A stretch of 64,000 nt of DNA from Maricaulis maris MCS10. Its GTDB lineage: Bacteria > Pseudomonadota > Alphaproteobacteria > Caulobacterales > Maricaulaceae. Position numbers and translations under genes: made by a program. Positions 50,248-59,299 of this stretch are shown here, in pieces. The DNA lies in NCBI RefSeq assembly GCF_000014745.1, contig NC_008347.1, positions 2,124,001-2,188,000 on the forward strand. Direction: 5' to 3'. The first letter of the stretch is position 1. Each line of letters begins with the position of its first letter. The notes under the pieces were generated by a model. It searched no databases. It was given only the letters and a program-made list of their open reading frames with translations, and had not been told where the DNA came from.

Positions 50248-52263
50248 TTAGAAGTTGCTCGACAGACCGAACCAGACGCGTGAGTCCGACTGGGCGTTGG
50301 CAGTGGTCGCCTCGCCGTCACCGAAATTGGCGTTCTGGGCATTCAGCGACACAGCGATATGGTCATTGATGCGATAGCCGGCGCGGAAGGAAATGGCGAC
50401 ATAGTCGTCGATTGCAACCTGAGTCGGCAGGCCGAATACCGGCTGCAGCGGAGTCGTCGTCTCAGAGACGTAGTTCACGTAGCCATCAACGCTCAGCTTT
50501 TCGCCGGTCCAGCCCACATGGGCGTTAAACAGGTGAGACGGGGTAGCATTCTCGAAATCCTGGAGATGATTAAGTCCGAAAATGCCGGTCAGATCATCCT
50601 CGGTTTCCTGGAATGTGTAGTTGGCATCCCAGGAGACCGGACCGTCTGGATCGCCCGAGAAACCCAGTTCGAAACCGGCGGTCGAGGTGTCCCCGCGATT
50701 ATTGAACAGCAGCGTCGGAATGGTCACGGCCGGCGGTAGCAGGTCCGGGAACAGGCCAATCTGCCCACGAACGTCGGACGTGTCCTGCAGGAAGATCGCC
50801 GCCCGCATGTTGATCGTCGGCGTAACAGCTCGGTCATAAGCGACTTCATAGCTGTCCACGATGGACGGGACCATGTCCGGGTTGCCCGACAGGATGAGCG
50901 GGTTTCCGCCAACAACGGTCTGCAGGGTGAAGCCGATATCGAAGGAGGTCGGTGCCTGGACACCGCGTCCCGCCATGAAGCGCATCGTGCCGCCGAAGGT
51001 CGGGCGCCAGACGAGAGCCGCATTATAGGAAAACTCCTCAAAGGAGACGGAGTAATCCTCCTGAGTGAAGGAATAGAAGGCGCCGGGCGCGCTGTCACGG
51101 CTCCAGTCAACAACATCATAGCGACCGGCAAGGGTCAGGTCCCAGGTGTTCGAGAACTTGTGATTCCACATCGCCGAGATGGCCATCGACTCATAGCCGA
51201 AATCACCATTGCCCGGGTCCGGGAAGGACGCGGTCTGGCCGTCACGGTATTCGGCACCGATGCGGATGGTGTCATTGGTGCCAACCTTGAACAGGTCCTG
51301 GACGCGGAAGGTTGTCAGCTCTGCGCTCAGCGGGCCGAAGCTGTAAACGATTTCGCTCTCATTGCGATAGGCCAGCGCCGTGATGACGCCATAATCCGTG
51401 TCGGCTTCCAGCTCCGCCTTGTAGGAGCGCAGCTCGTACAGGGCTCGGGCGGAAGAATAAACCGATGTCATTTCAGACTGGTCGACATTGGTGAAGGTCG
51501 CTTCCGCGGTGAGGCTGACATTGTCCGTCAGAGAAAAGCGACCTTCGACGGCACCGGTCTCGCGATGATAGTCCTGCAGGGCGAGCGTTGCCGCCTGGAT
51601 AGCGTTGGCACCCGCTGGCATTTCGGATGTCTCCGCATTGCCGTAGCTGACGCGGAAAGCCGCACGATCCCCGAACTGGCGCGCCGCAACGAAAGCTGCG
51701 TCGAAACCACCATCAGCTTCAACATTCACGCGCGCCGTGGCGTAGTCGCCGTGGTGCGGATTGCGAGTGATGATGTTGACCACGCCGGACACGGCGTTGA
51801 AGCCGTAGAGGGCCGACTGGGCACCCTTGACGACTTCAATCTGCTGGATCTCTTCCAGCTGGACCGGAAGGGTCGACCAGGCGGTGTAGCCATAGCTGTC
51901 GAGATAGACTTCACGTCCATTTATCAGCACCAGCAGGCGTGGCGAGTAAGGCGTGGCAGCACCACGGATCGAAATCTGGCCGTCGCCATAACCATAGCGG
52001 TTGTGATTGATGCCGGCATAGTGACGCAGGATGCCCGGGATGTCGTATTCCGGGAAGCGTTCGATATCGGCCTGGGTGATGATCACCATGGTGGCCGGAA
52101 CATCCGAAGCCCGTTGCGGGGCGCCAGTGGCGCCGGCGGTCACGGCTTCGCCGAACAGATCGCTCATCGCGGTGTAGTCGAGCGACTGAGCAGTAGCCGC
52201 GGCGGAGAAACCGACGCTCAGCGCAAGCACGGAGATCGACGTTGTGAGGAATTGGGTCTTCAT
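50248..52263 (-). CDS. TonB-dependent receptor (cobalamin/vitamin-receptor-like)
   Basis: A 671-residue outer-membrane receptor. It has a signal peptide (AAATAQS), an acidic TMSDLFGEAVTAG region in place of a clear TonB box, and a plug (ATMVIITQADIERFPEYDIP, LVLINGREVYLDSYGYTAW, IQQIEVVKGAQSALYGFNAV, GVVNIITRNPHHGD), then a barrel ending VWFGLSSNF. The LFGEAVTAG start and the short plug resemble receptors that accompany YfiR-like proteins. It lies 31 nt after the gene at 52295. Confidence 0.92.
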   Translation of the reverse strand: MKTQFLTTSISVLALSVGFSAAATAQSLDYTAMSDLFGEAVTAGATGAPQRASDVPATMVIITQADIERFPEYDIPGILRHYAGINHNRYGYGDGQISIRGAATPYSPRLLVLINGREVYLDSYGYTAWSTLPVQLEEIQQIEVVKGAQSALYGFNAVSGVVNIITRNPHHGDYATARVNVEADGGFDAAFVAARQFGDRAAFRVSYGNAETSEMPAGANAIQAATLALQDYHRETGAVEGRFSLTDNVSLTAEATFTNVDQSEMTSVYSSARALYELRSYKAELEADTDYGVITALAYRNESEIVYSFGPLSAELTTFRVQDLFKVGTNDTIRIGAEYRDGQTASFPDPGNGDFGYESMAISAMWNHKFSNTWDLTLAGRYDVVDWSRDSAPGAFYSFTQEDYSVSFEEFSYNAALVWRPTFGGTMRFMAGRGVQAPTSFDIGFTLQTVVGGNPLILSGNPDMVPSIVDSYEVAYDRAVTPTINMRAAIFLQDTSDVRGQIGLFPDLLPPAVTIPTLLFNNRGDTSTAGFELGFSGDPDGPVSWDANYTFQETEDDLTGIFGLNHLQDFENATPSHLFNAHVGWTGEKLSVDGYVNYVSETTTPLQPVFGLPTQVAIDDYVAISFRAGYRINDHIAVSLNAQNANFGDGEATTANAQSDSRVWFGLSSNF

Positions 52264-52294
52264 GGTAGTTACTCTCTCAAATCTCTGTTTACGC

Positions 52295-52804
52295 TTAGAT
52301 TTCTTCGATCATCATGGCGAAGGCGGCGGCGAAGGAGACAGACGAGCTGTCGGCGGCGCCGCGATTGACCACGATCCGGACCGACGGCGCGCTCTGCACG
52401 CCCATCACGCACTGGGCGCTTTCGACGCAACCCATATCAGTGGAAACGGTCATGACGCCGGCCGAGCTGGCAGCGCCAAAAACGCCGGCATCGCCGGCGG
52501 CACCTCCAAGCAGTACAGCCGCGTCTGCACCGCTGATCGAACCGGTATCGGCCATCGGGACCAGGCGGGCATTCAGCGTGACACGGCCGGCCGAGAGGCC
52601 CCCTGCCATGGCTGATGCGAGCGCTTGAGCCTCGGCTTCGCTACCGGCGTCATAAACGATGGCAACCGTGCGGTCCGAGCCGCTGGCGCCTTCGACAAAC
52701 CCGAGCGCGCGACCGATCACTTCCAGATCGCGCTGGGTTGTTTCGGCCATCGCCGGTGTTGAGATGAGAAGGCCAGCCAGAGCCGGCAGAATGAATTTGC
52801 GCAT
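52295..52804 (-). CDS. Secreted YfiR-like (DUF4154) protein
   Basis: This 169-residue protein has a signal peptide (LPALAGLLISTPAMA) and a Rossmann-like alpha/beta mature domain. Its C-terminal pattern, GVMTVSTDMGCVESAQC, VRIVVNRGAADSSSVSFAAA, recalls the VLTVSD and INLDAARRAGL segments of YfiR/DUF4154. YfiR is the periplasmic inhibitor of the diguanylate cyclase YfiN; no such cyclase is in this window. ATG 52804 is favoured for the signal peptide. It is co-transcribed with the TonB receptor downstream. Confidence 0.6.
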   Translation of the reverse strand: MRKFILPALAGLLISTPAMAETTQRDLEVIGRALGFVEGASGSDRTVAIVYDAGSEAEAQALASAMAGGLSAGRVTLNARLVPMADTGSISGADAAVLLGGAAGDAGVFGAASSAGVMTVSTDMGCVESAQCVMGVQSAPSVRIVVNRGAADSSSVSFAAAFAMMIEEI

Positions 52805-53089
52805 TTGGGGACACCCCGTCCTGTTCCACATTTCACCGCAGTGCGGCGTATGGGGTGGAACTAGACGACGGATATTAACCATGCACTTCTTCGGGGTAAT
52901 TGGATATTACAATAGGTACAAGGGGTTACGGGGAGAATAGCAACCTTAAATCGATCACCAGGCCGGCGCACCGCTGCCCGCAGGGCCATGATTTCCAGGC
53001 AGGGCCATGCTCGGCAATGGGTATCCGGCTACCGCATATTCTGCTGTTGCCGCCGCCATTCGGCCCTTTTTGTCGGACTGAATGCGCGC

Positions 53090-53587
53090 ATGAATTTGAC
53101 AGAGACACGAAAACCGACCTCGTTGACGACCGGAATCTTGCTCATCGCCAGCGTCCTGTTCGTGCCTGGATTAACCCTGTCGGCGATTGAAACGCGGCAT
53201 TTGGGCCTGTGGGGGGACGATCATTCCATCCTCGGCCTGGCCATCACGCTCGCGACAGAGGGTGATTGGCTTTTGGCCGCCACGGTCTCGCTATTCTCGA
53301 TCGGCTTCCCGCTCACAAAGCTGATCTGGATGTGGCGGATCCAGGTTTTTCCGGGCGGGATGGCGACGGACAGCGGAGCCGTCCGGCGCAAAGGCTCGCT
53401 GAAATGGCTCGAACGCCTGGGAAAATGGTCCATGGCCGACGTTCTGGTCATCGCGTTGATCGTTTTCAGTCTGCGCGGAAACCTTTTGCTCGAAGCCCGA
53501 CCCTTGTTCGGCGCCGGTTGTTTCGCACTGTCCACCCTCATCGCCATGTGGGCAGCCGGACGCATTGTTGCCGAGCAGGCCGACTAG
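53090..53587 (+). CDS. PqiA-like inner-membrane protein (single domain)
   Basis: This 165-residue protein has four predicted membrane segments (LTTGILLIASVLFVPGLTLS, GDWLLAATVSLFSIGFPLTK, ADVLVIALIVFSL, LFGAGCFALSTLIAMWAAG) and the PqiA signature LERLGKWSMADVLVIALIV. The zinc-binding CxxC region of full PqiA is absent, so this is a half-size form. PqiA proteins act with MCE proteins in lipid transport. Its 3' end overlaps the convergent marR gene by 4 nt. Confidence 0.82.
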   Translation: MNLTETRKPTSLTTGILLIASVLFVPGLTLSAIETRHLGLWGDDHSILGLAITLATEGDWLLAATVSLFSIGFPLTKLIWMWRIQVFPGGMATDSGAVRRKGSLKWLERLGKWSMADVLVIALIVFSLRGNLLLEARPLFGAGCFALSTLIAMWAAGRIVAEQAD

Positions 53588-54060
53588 GTGTCCGCGCCGT
53601 CCAGAAGCTCAGCGGCGCGCGACCGAACAGCCTCAAGCAAACGAACCAGGATTGCCACTTCCTCGGCATCCAGCCCGTCAAGGAGGTCCGCCTCCGCCCC
53701 GAGCGCAACCGGCATGATTTCCAGATACAGGGACCGGCCCGGATTCGTCAGACGGAGGTCACGTGATCTTCGGTCGCTCGCGCGCTCGGCCCGAACGACC
53801 AGTCCCCGTTCCACCAGAGCCTTGACCGCCCGGCTCACGGAAACCTTGTCCATGGCCGCGATGTCGGACAGGGATTGGGCAGTCATCGGCTCGGCCTCGC
53901 CCAATAACGCAATCACACGCCATTCCCAGACCGTCAGCCCGAAACGGGCCTGATAGGCGCGCGCGACCACGCGGCTGACCTGGTTGGACGTCACCGCCAG
54001 CCGGTAGGGCAGATAGTCGTGCAAGCTCAGGGCTGGCGGCGTGTCGGTCGGATCGGTCAT
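53584..54060 (-). CDS. MarR-family regulator
   Basis: This 158-residue winged-helix protein has LAVTSNQVSRVVARAYQARF, LTVWEWRVIALLGEAEPMTA, DKVSVSRAVKALVERGLVVRAERASDRRSRDLRLT (given in part) with the wing, and a C-terminal dimerisation helix. It is divergent from the FAH/maleylpyruvate isomerase pair, which it probably controls in response to an aromatic compound. Confidence 0.9.
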   Translation of the reverse strand: MTDPTDTPPALSLHDYLPYRLAVTSNQVSRVVARAYQARFGLTVWEWRVIALLGEAEPMTAQSLSDIAAMDKVSVSRAVKALVERGLVVRAERASDRRSRDLRLTNPGRSLYLEIMPVALGAEADLLDGLDAEEVAILVRLLEAVRSRAAELLDGADT

Positions 54061-54144
54061 GCGTCACAGGTGCCGGATGCGGGCAACAGCTGCAAGGCGT
54101 TTGTTGGCTCGACGAAGCGCCCGGCGCTCGGCTATCGATAGGGC

Positions 54145-54789
54145 ATGAGCGATATCTTCCCCCTCCCCGCCCCGCCGCGCCTCGCCATTGACGGCGACAG
54201 CCGCACATTCCCGGTCAGCCGGATTTTCTGCATCGGGCGCAATTATGCCGACCATGCCCGGGAAATGGGGGCGACGGCCGAAGCGATCTTCTTTGCCAAA
54301 CCGGCCAGCGCCATCACCAGCGCGACCACCCTGCCCTATCCAACCGAGACCAATGACCTGCATCACGAGGTCGAGCTGGTTCTGGCGCTGGGCGAAGGCG
54401 GTGCCATCATTGCGTCCGGTACCGGCGTCGACCTGACCAAGCGCGACCTGCAGTCCGACCTCAAGGCCAAGTCGGCACCGTGGGAGATTGCCAAGGGGTT
54501 CGACGCGTCGGCGCCGATGGGCGCCCTGCGCCTCGGGCCGCCGCCAGCAAACGGTTCGATCAGCCTCAGCGTCAATGGTGCCATGCGGCAGTCCGGCGAG
54601 CTGGAGCAAATGATCCTGCCTCCGCAGGAATTATTGGGCCAGCTGGGGCGTTATTTTGTGCTCAAGCCCGGTGACCTGGTTTTCACGGGAACCCCGTCGG
54701 GCGTCGGTGCACTTGAACCATGCGACACGGTTGCCGCCCGAATTGACGGCCTGCCTCCGCTGGACTTCACCCTGACCGAAAGGCGCTGA
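54145..54789 (+). CDS. Fumarylacetoacetate/fumarylpyruvate hydrolase family protein
   Basis: This 214-residue FAH-fold enzyme has IFCIGRNYADHAREMG, FFAKPASAI, HHEVELVLALG (metal-binding Glu pair), LTKRDLQSDLKAK and PGDLVFTGTPSGVGAL. Its short form fits fumarylpyruvate hydrolase (NagK) or acylpyruvase better than full-length fumarylacetoacetase. It is 3 nt before a maleylpyruvate/maleylacetoacetate isomerase, so the pair forms the lower part of gentisate or homogentisate breakdown. Confidence 0.87.
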   Translation: MSDIFPLPAPPRLAIDGDSRTFPVSRIFCIGRNYADHAREMGATAEAIFFAKPASAITSATTLPYPTETNDLHHEVELVLALGEGGAIIASGTGVDLTKRDLQSDLKAKSAPWEIAKGFDASAPMGALRLGPPPANGSISLSVNGAMRQSGELEQMILPPQELLGQLGRYFVLKPGDLVFTGTPSGVGALEPCDTVAARIDGLPPLDFTLTERR

Positions 54790-54792
54790 TCC

Positions 54793-55440
54793 ATGACCAC
54801 GACACTCTTTGGCTACTGGCGCTCCAGCGCCGCCTACCGCCTTCGGATTGCCCTCAACCTGAAGGGCGTGGCCTACGACCAGGTCGCCGTGAACCTGAAA
54901 GAGGGCGAGCAGTCCGGAGCCGACTGGCTCGCTATCCAGCCGCAGGGCCTGGTGCCGGTTCTGGAACATGATGGTGAACGTTTGCTGCAATCGCCGGCCA
55001 TTCTGGAATGGATTGACGAGACATGGCCGGAGCCGGGTTTTCTGCCACGTGACCCGGTCGAGCGGTGCCGCGTGCGCGGCTGGGCGTCGATCATTGGCTG
55101 TGACATCCACCCGCTGCAAAACCTGCGCGTCCTGAAAACCGTTGCGGGTGATCTCGGACAGGGGCCGGACGGCATGAAGGCCTGGGCCCAGCGCTGGATG
55201 CGCAGCGGCCTGGATGCGCTTGAAACCCTCGTTGAGGCCGCACCCCGCACCGGTGCCTTTCTGGGCGGTCAGGCGCCGGGCCTGGCCGACATCTATCTGG
55301 TTCCCCAGCTCTACAACGCCCGTCGCTGGGGTCTCGATGCGACCGCTTGGCCGGCCCTTGAGGCGGCCGACGCGGCCTGCCAGGCTTTGCCGGCTTTCCA
55401 GGATGCACTCCCGGAAAACCAGCCCGACGCGGACGCCTAG
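54793..55440 (+). CDS. Maleylpyruvate/maleylacetoacetate isomerase (zeta GST)
   Basis: This 215-residue zeta-class GST has the N-terminal SSAAYRLRIALNLKGVAYD glutathione site, NPQG-like IQPQGLVPVLEHDGERLLQS, CDIHPLQNLRVLK typical of MaiA, and GAFLGGQAPGLADIYLVPQ. It isomerises the cis product of ring cleavage to fumarylpyruvate or fumarylacetoacetate, the substrate of the preceding gene. Confidence 0.9.
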   Translation: MTTTLFGYWRSSAAYRLRIALNLKGVAYDQVAVNLKEGEQSGADWLAIQPQGLVPVLEHDGERLLQSPAILEWIDETWPEPGFLPRDPVERCRVRGWASIIGCDIHPLQNLRVLKTVAGDLGQGPDGMKAWAQRWMRSGLDALETLVEAAPRTGAFLGGQAPGLADIYLVPQLYNARRWGLDATAWPALEAADAACQALPAFQDALPENQPDADA

Positions 55441-56609
55441 CCTCGGCGCAGCCGCGCGAAATGCCGGCTCGACACGCCGTCCAGCAACCATTCGACCGGA
55501 CCAACCCGCAGCCAGCGGTCAATCGCCAAGACCGCACCCGCCTGGACCATGACGAGGACCAGGCCCAACGCAAACAGGCTCGCCGGAGCCAGTTGGCCAT
55601 ACAGGGCAAGGCCAGGAATACCGGAGAAGACCACCGTCAACACCACGATCTGGCCGACATGAAGACTGAGCCAGGTATTGCCTGCCCGGATCAGGAAGAG
55701 CTGGAACCGTTCGGCCACCCGATAGCGAACCGCCAGTACAACCAGGGCTGCATAGCCATAGGCCGACAGGAGTGCACCCGCCGCGTGCGCCGCGACACCG
55801 CCCCAGGCCTGCGACGGCGCGAACCCGGCACTCATGGCATGCACCGCGCTCCAGCCGTTGAGCGGAAGACCGATGCCGAGCGCTGCCGCGGCACTGAAAA
55901 CAAGGGGCATGACAGGCCAGGCACCGCTCCAGAAACGACGTTCGACCAATTCCATTCCGAGCAGGACCAGGCCCAGCGCACCGCCACCCAGGAAGAATAT
56001 TTCGACGAGATGGAATTGCAGCGCAATCGCCATATTGTCTGGCAGCCTCGCCCAGAACCCGGACTGGTGAGCCGCTTCAATGGCCGTGATACGTGCGGCA
56101 TCCAGGCCGAGCAGGTCAGAAAGGGCCATGCTGTCCGGCACCAACGCCGTGATACCGGCACCGGCAAGCAGGATCAGATAGGTCCCGCCGATCAGACCCG
56201 CGAGCGTCATCCACCGGGTCGCCGGCTGCAACGCCCGCATCGGCACCGCGATCATCCCGGCCAGAGCCAGCACTGTCAGCAATTCGCCGTGCCAGAAGAC
56301 GTATGCGAGCACCAGCCCGCCAAAGCCCATCCAGCCCAGCCCCCGCGCACCGTCCCCGGCCCGGCGCAAGGCCAGGCTCGATCCGAACAGGACCATCAGC
56401 AGGATATTGAAAGTCCAGGACACGAATGTCTGTCCCAGCCACCAGGCCAGCTTGTCGAGCGCTCCGGCGGCAGGCGACTGAAGGGGAAGGATGTCGGCGG
56501 CGGCCCAAACGTGGGCGAAGCCAGACAGGTTGGCCGACAACAGCCCGAAGACCGTCACGCCGAACATGATCAGGATGCCGGCCTCCTCCGCCTCATCTGG
56601 CTCGTTCAT
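55437..56609 (-). CDS. DUF418 membrane protein
   Basis: This polytopic protein of about 390 residues (start ATG 56609; the frame is open to 56669) has 9-10 predicted membrane segments. The DUF418 pattern comprises ILIMFGVTVFGLLSANL, FNILLMVLFGSSLALRRAG and, near the C-terminus, YGYAALVVLAVRYRV, WLSLHVGQIVVLTVVF and GPVEWLLDGV. The function is unknown, possibly transport. It converges on maiA with a 4-nt overlap. Confidence 0.85.
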   Translation of the reverse strand: MNEPDEAEEAGILIMFGVTVFGLLSANLSGFAHVWAAADILPLQSPAAGALDKLAWWLGQTFVSWTFNILLMVLFGSSLALRRAGDGARGLGWMGFGGLVLAYVFWHGELLTVLALAGMIAVPMRALQPATRWMTLAGLIGGTYLILLAGAGITALVPDSMALSDLLGLDAARITAIEAAHQSGFWARLPDNMAIALQFHLVEIFFLGGGALGLVLLGMELVERRFWSGAWPVMPLVFSAAAALGIGLPLNGWSAVHAMSAGFAPSQAWGGVAAHAAGALLSAYGYAALVVLAVRYRVAERFQLFLIRAGNTWLSLHVGQIVVLTVVFSGIPGLALYGQLAPASLFALGLVLVMVQAGAVLAIDRWLRVGPVEWLLDGVSSRHFARLRRG

Positions 56610-56777
56610 GGGTGATCCAATCGGTGTTTCAGTGGGCGTTCTGACCGGGGCGCGCCCCAATTTGGCCATCTTGTTACCAACTCTTCACGAACCTCCCATG
56701 TTTCGTGAATTACCTTCACCGTATGCAGGTCACAGGCACATGTTCAATACCAACAGGGTCCGGGACGCACACCTGAC

Positions 56778-57047
56778 ATGATCCAGTTTCTCATCTCCAT
56801 CATCGAATGGTTTGCTGTCGTCGCCCTGTCCTCAATCGGCATTGAGGCAGACGCGGCCAGAGGCTGCGCGTCAAACCCGAACACCCGCCCCGCCGAATAT
56901 CGTGAGGCCGTCATGGGGACCGAAGCCCCTCTTGTGAAGGCGACACAGGTCAACCTGCTCTCCGATCCTTGCCAGCAATGGCTGCCGATCAGCGCGCCCA
57001 GCGAAGTGCCGGAATTGCTCTCGCCGCCTCTCATTTACAGCAGCTGA
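56778..57047 (+). CDS. Small hypothetical protein
   Basis: An 89-codon frame with a hydrophobic N-terminus (IQFLISIIEWFAVVALSSIG) and no recognised motif. An ORF of similar size overlaps it on the other strand. Either may be spurious; the plus frame is preferred for its membrane or signal segment. Confidence 0.3.
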   Translation: MIQFLISIIEWFAVVALSSIGIEADAARGCASNPNTRPAEYREAVMGTEAPLVKATQVNLLSDPCQQWLPISAPSEVPELLSPPLIYSS

Positions 57048-57267
57048 TCAACCAGCCGGCACACCTGATCACGCGACCTTTCCGCTGCAAATATTGAATT
57101 TGCATAGATTATCTGTGTGCCTGACGCGCATCTGGTCCTATTCTCTGTCATAATATCAAGCACCGACAGGCTCGTGCAGGCGGGCCCGCGCAATGCTGAT
57201 CGCAGCCACCAGGCCCCAAATGACCGAGACGAACCAAGACCACACGATCGAACTGGCGGAGATGACC

Positions 57268-59268
57268 ATGGCCGACGAGGACAAGGGCACACCGTTGACG
57301 CAAGCAGGCCCGAACGCGTTGACCGCGCCAGCCGCACCGCAGTCCGCAGACGGCGATGCCCGGCCGCGCGGCGGCAATTGGCTGGTCTGGCTGGGCAATT
57401 GTTTCGCTCTGTTCTGGGTCGGCGGTGCCAGTGCCTTTCTCTGGGGATATTTGGGCATCCAGTCTCTCGAAGCGCTGGGCCGATACGGTTTCGGTCAGCT
57501 GACCGGCCTTTCGGTATTTGCCCTCCTGCCCGCGCTGATCTTCATAATTGCCGGCATGATGGCGCGCGAAATCGTGCGCAGTTCCGCCAATACGCGCCGT
57601 GTCGAGCTGGCCATCCGCAAGCTGGCCGAGCCGGCCCAATATGCCCGGCACGAAGTCCAGACCCTGTCGGACGCGGTGTCCGGCGAGGTCGAACGCATCA
57701 ACTCGGCACTGGAAAGCGCCCTGGCCCGCCTTGCCGCCATGGAAGAAGTGATCAGCCATCATGCTGAATCGCTGGAACAGTCGGCGACCGATGCCCGTGA
57801 CCGCACCGAGCACCTGCTCAAGGGGCTGCGCACCGAGCGTCTGCGCCTGGGCGAGGTCTCGGAATCCCTCGACGACAAGGCAGCACTCATCGCCGCCGCC
57901 ATCTCTGACCAGTCCAAGATGGTCGCCGCTGCAGCCGAACTCGCGGCCAGCCAGGCAACCGACAGCGAAAAGCGGATCCGGGCCAGCGTCCAGGACCTCA
58001 ACGAGGCCGGCAGCGCTGTAACCGAGCGCAGTGATGCGGCCGCGCTGATCATTGCCGAACGGACCGGCCATCTGCGCGAACTGTCCGACGGGCTCAAGGA
58101 ACGTTCGGAAAATCTCGACGCTGCCTATGTCAAACATCGCCAGCGCCTCGCTGATGCCGGTGAAGCCCTGCGCCAGGAGCAGGAAAAGATCGCTGCGGCG
58201 CTCGATTTCCACAAGGCCGAGCTTGAAGTGATGGCCTCGACGGCCCGTGACGGCGCCGATGCCCTCAATTCGGCCGCGTCCAACGGGGCCGTCGCCTTCC
58301 GCGAGGCGGTTGAATCCGCCATCGAGCGCGCCGACGGCATGGCCGGACGGGTCCGGGCCGAAACCGAAAGCGCGGCCCAGGAACACGAATCTGCCCTGGC
58401 GCGCCTGATTGCCTCCGCACATGAAGCCAAGGCCGTGTCCGACGCGGCGATCGAAGCCATTGAGGCCCAGGCCGATATTGTCGCCAGCAAGGTCGAGCAG
58501 ACAAATGAGGCCGCCTATGCCGCCGCCCGTCGTTCCGACGAAGCCTTCGACCAGCGGCTGGCCGAAGCTGACAAGCTGACCAAGCGCGCCTCTGTCGCGG
58601 CCGACGAGGCTGCCGAGTCCGTTCGCAAACGCCTGGAGGCCGTCCTGGCCTCAGCGCGCTCGGAGACCCAGACGGTCGAACGTCACATCGAGACCATGAC
58701 GGCACGCCTGGATGAGCTTCCCGGCGTCGCGCGTGACCGCGCCCAGGAAACCGCCGATACGCTGCGCCGGGGACTGGAAGGCCTCAACGCCGCCGCCATG
58801 GCGGCTGCCGAGGAAGCCCAGGAAATCGATGCGGCCTTCCAGGCCCGCATCCGCCAGAATTACGAATTGCTGTCTGACTTCATGCTTCGCATGGGGTCTG
58901 TCGCTGGTGGCCGCCGCGCCCCGGAGCTGGCCAGCAACGAGCTGCCGGACCCGCTTGCCGGCCGCAAGTCGCGTCGTCCCTCGGCGGCACCAACTCCCGC
59001 GACCGACACCAAAGAAGACCCGGCGGAAACCCCGGCGGATGAAGACATGAAACAGCCGCTCGGTCATTCCGAGGCGTCCACCCAGCCGCGCGCCGACAAT
59101 GCCGTCGGGTTTCCGGAACGCGGCGGTCGTCGCAGCAATGCCTCCGGCGGCGAGCCGGGTTGGCGCTGGAAGGATCTGCTGTCATCCATGCCGGACGAGG
59201 ACGACACACCGGCAGCAAAGCCCGGCCGTCGCGGACGCAAGGATGATGACAGCTCCGGCGAGGGCTGA
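57268..59268 (+). CDS. Membrane-anchored long coiled-coil protein (possibly TipN-like)
   Basis: This protein of about 666 residues has two N-terminal membrane segments (LVWLGNCFALFWVGGASAFL and LSVFALLPALIFIIAGMMA) and then a long coiled coil (about 110-565) rich in Ala/Glu (many ADAGEALRQEQEKIAAALD-like stretches). It ends in a charged tail with the conserved-looking GWRWKDLLSSMPDEDD. This layout equals that of the Caulobacter polarity factor TipN (two TM segments plus large coiled coil), but similarity has not been tested. ATG 57268 with GGAG 8 nt upstream is preferred; the frame is open from 57193. Its size and context give no other clue. Confidence 0.72.
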   Translation: MADEDKGTPLTQAGPNALTAPAAPQSADGDARPRGGNWLVWLGNCFALFWVGGASAFLWGYLGIQSLEALGRYGFGQLTGLSVFALLPALIFIIAGMMAREIVRSSANTRRVELAIRKLAEPAQYARHEVQTLSDAVSGEVERINSALESALARLAAMEEVISHHAESLEQSATDARDRTEHLLKGLRTERLRLGEVSESLDDKAALIAAAISDQSKMVAAAAELAASQATDSEKRIRASVQDLNEAGSAVTERSDAAALIIAERTGHLRELSDGLKERSENLDAAYVKHRQRLADAGEALRQEQEKIAAALDFHKAELEVMASTARDGADALNSAASNGAVAFREAVESAIERADGMAGRVRAETESAAQEHESALARLIASAHEAKAVSDAAIEAIEAQADIVASKVEQTNEAAYAAARRSDEAFDQRLAEADKLTKRASVAADEAAESVRKRLEAVLASARSETQTVERHIETMTARLDELPGVARDRAQETADTLRRGLEGLNAAAMAAAEEAQEIDAAFQARIRQNYELLSDFMLRMGSVAGGRRAPELASNELPDPLAGRKSRRPSAAPTPATDTKEDPAETPADEDMKQPLGHSEASTQPRADNAVGFPERGGRRSNASGGEPGWRWKDLLSSMPDEDDTPAAKPGRRGRKDDDSSGEG

Positions 59269-59299
59269 CCCAGCGCGTCAGAAAACCTGCCCGGCCGCC

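Noticed and set aside
55461-56615. 384-codon frame on the plus strand
   Set aside because: It is antisense to the DUF418 membrane protein and is Gln/His/Arg-rich without motifs.
57148-58422. 424-codon frame on the minus strand
   Set aside because: It is antisense to the coiled-coil protein gene, whose regular heptads prove the plus strand is the coding one.
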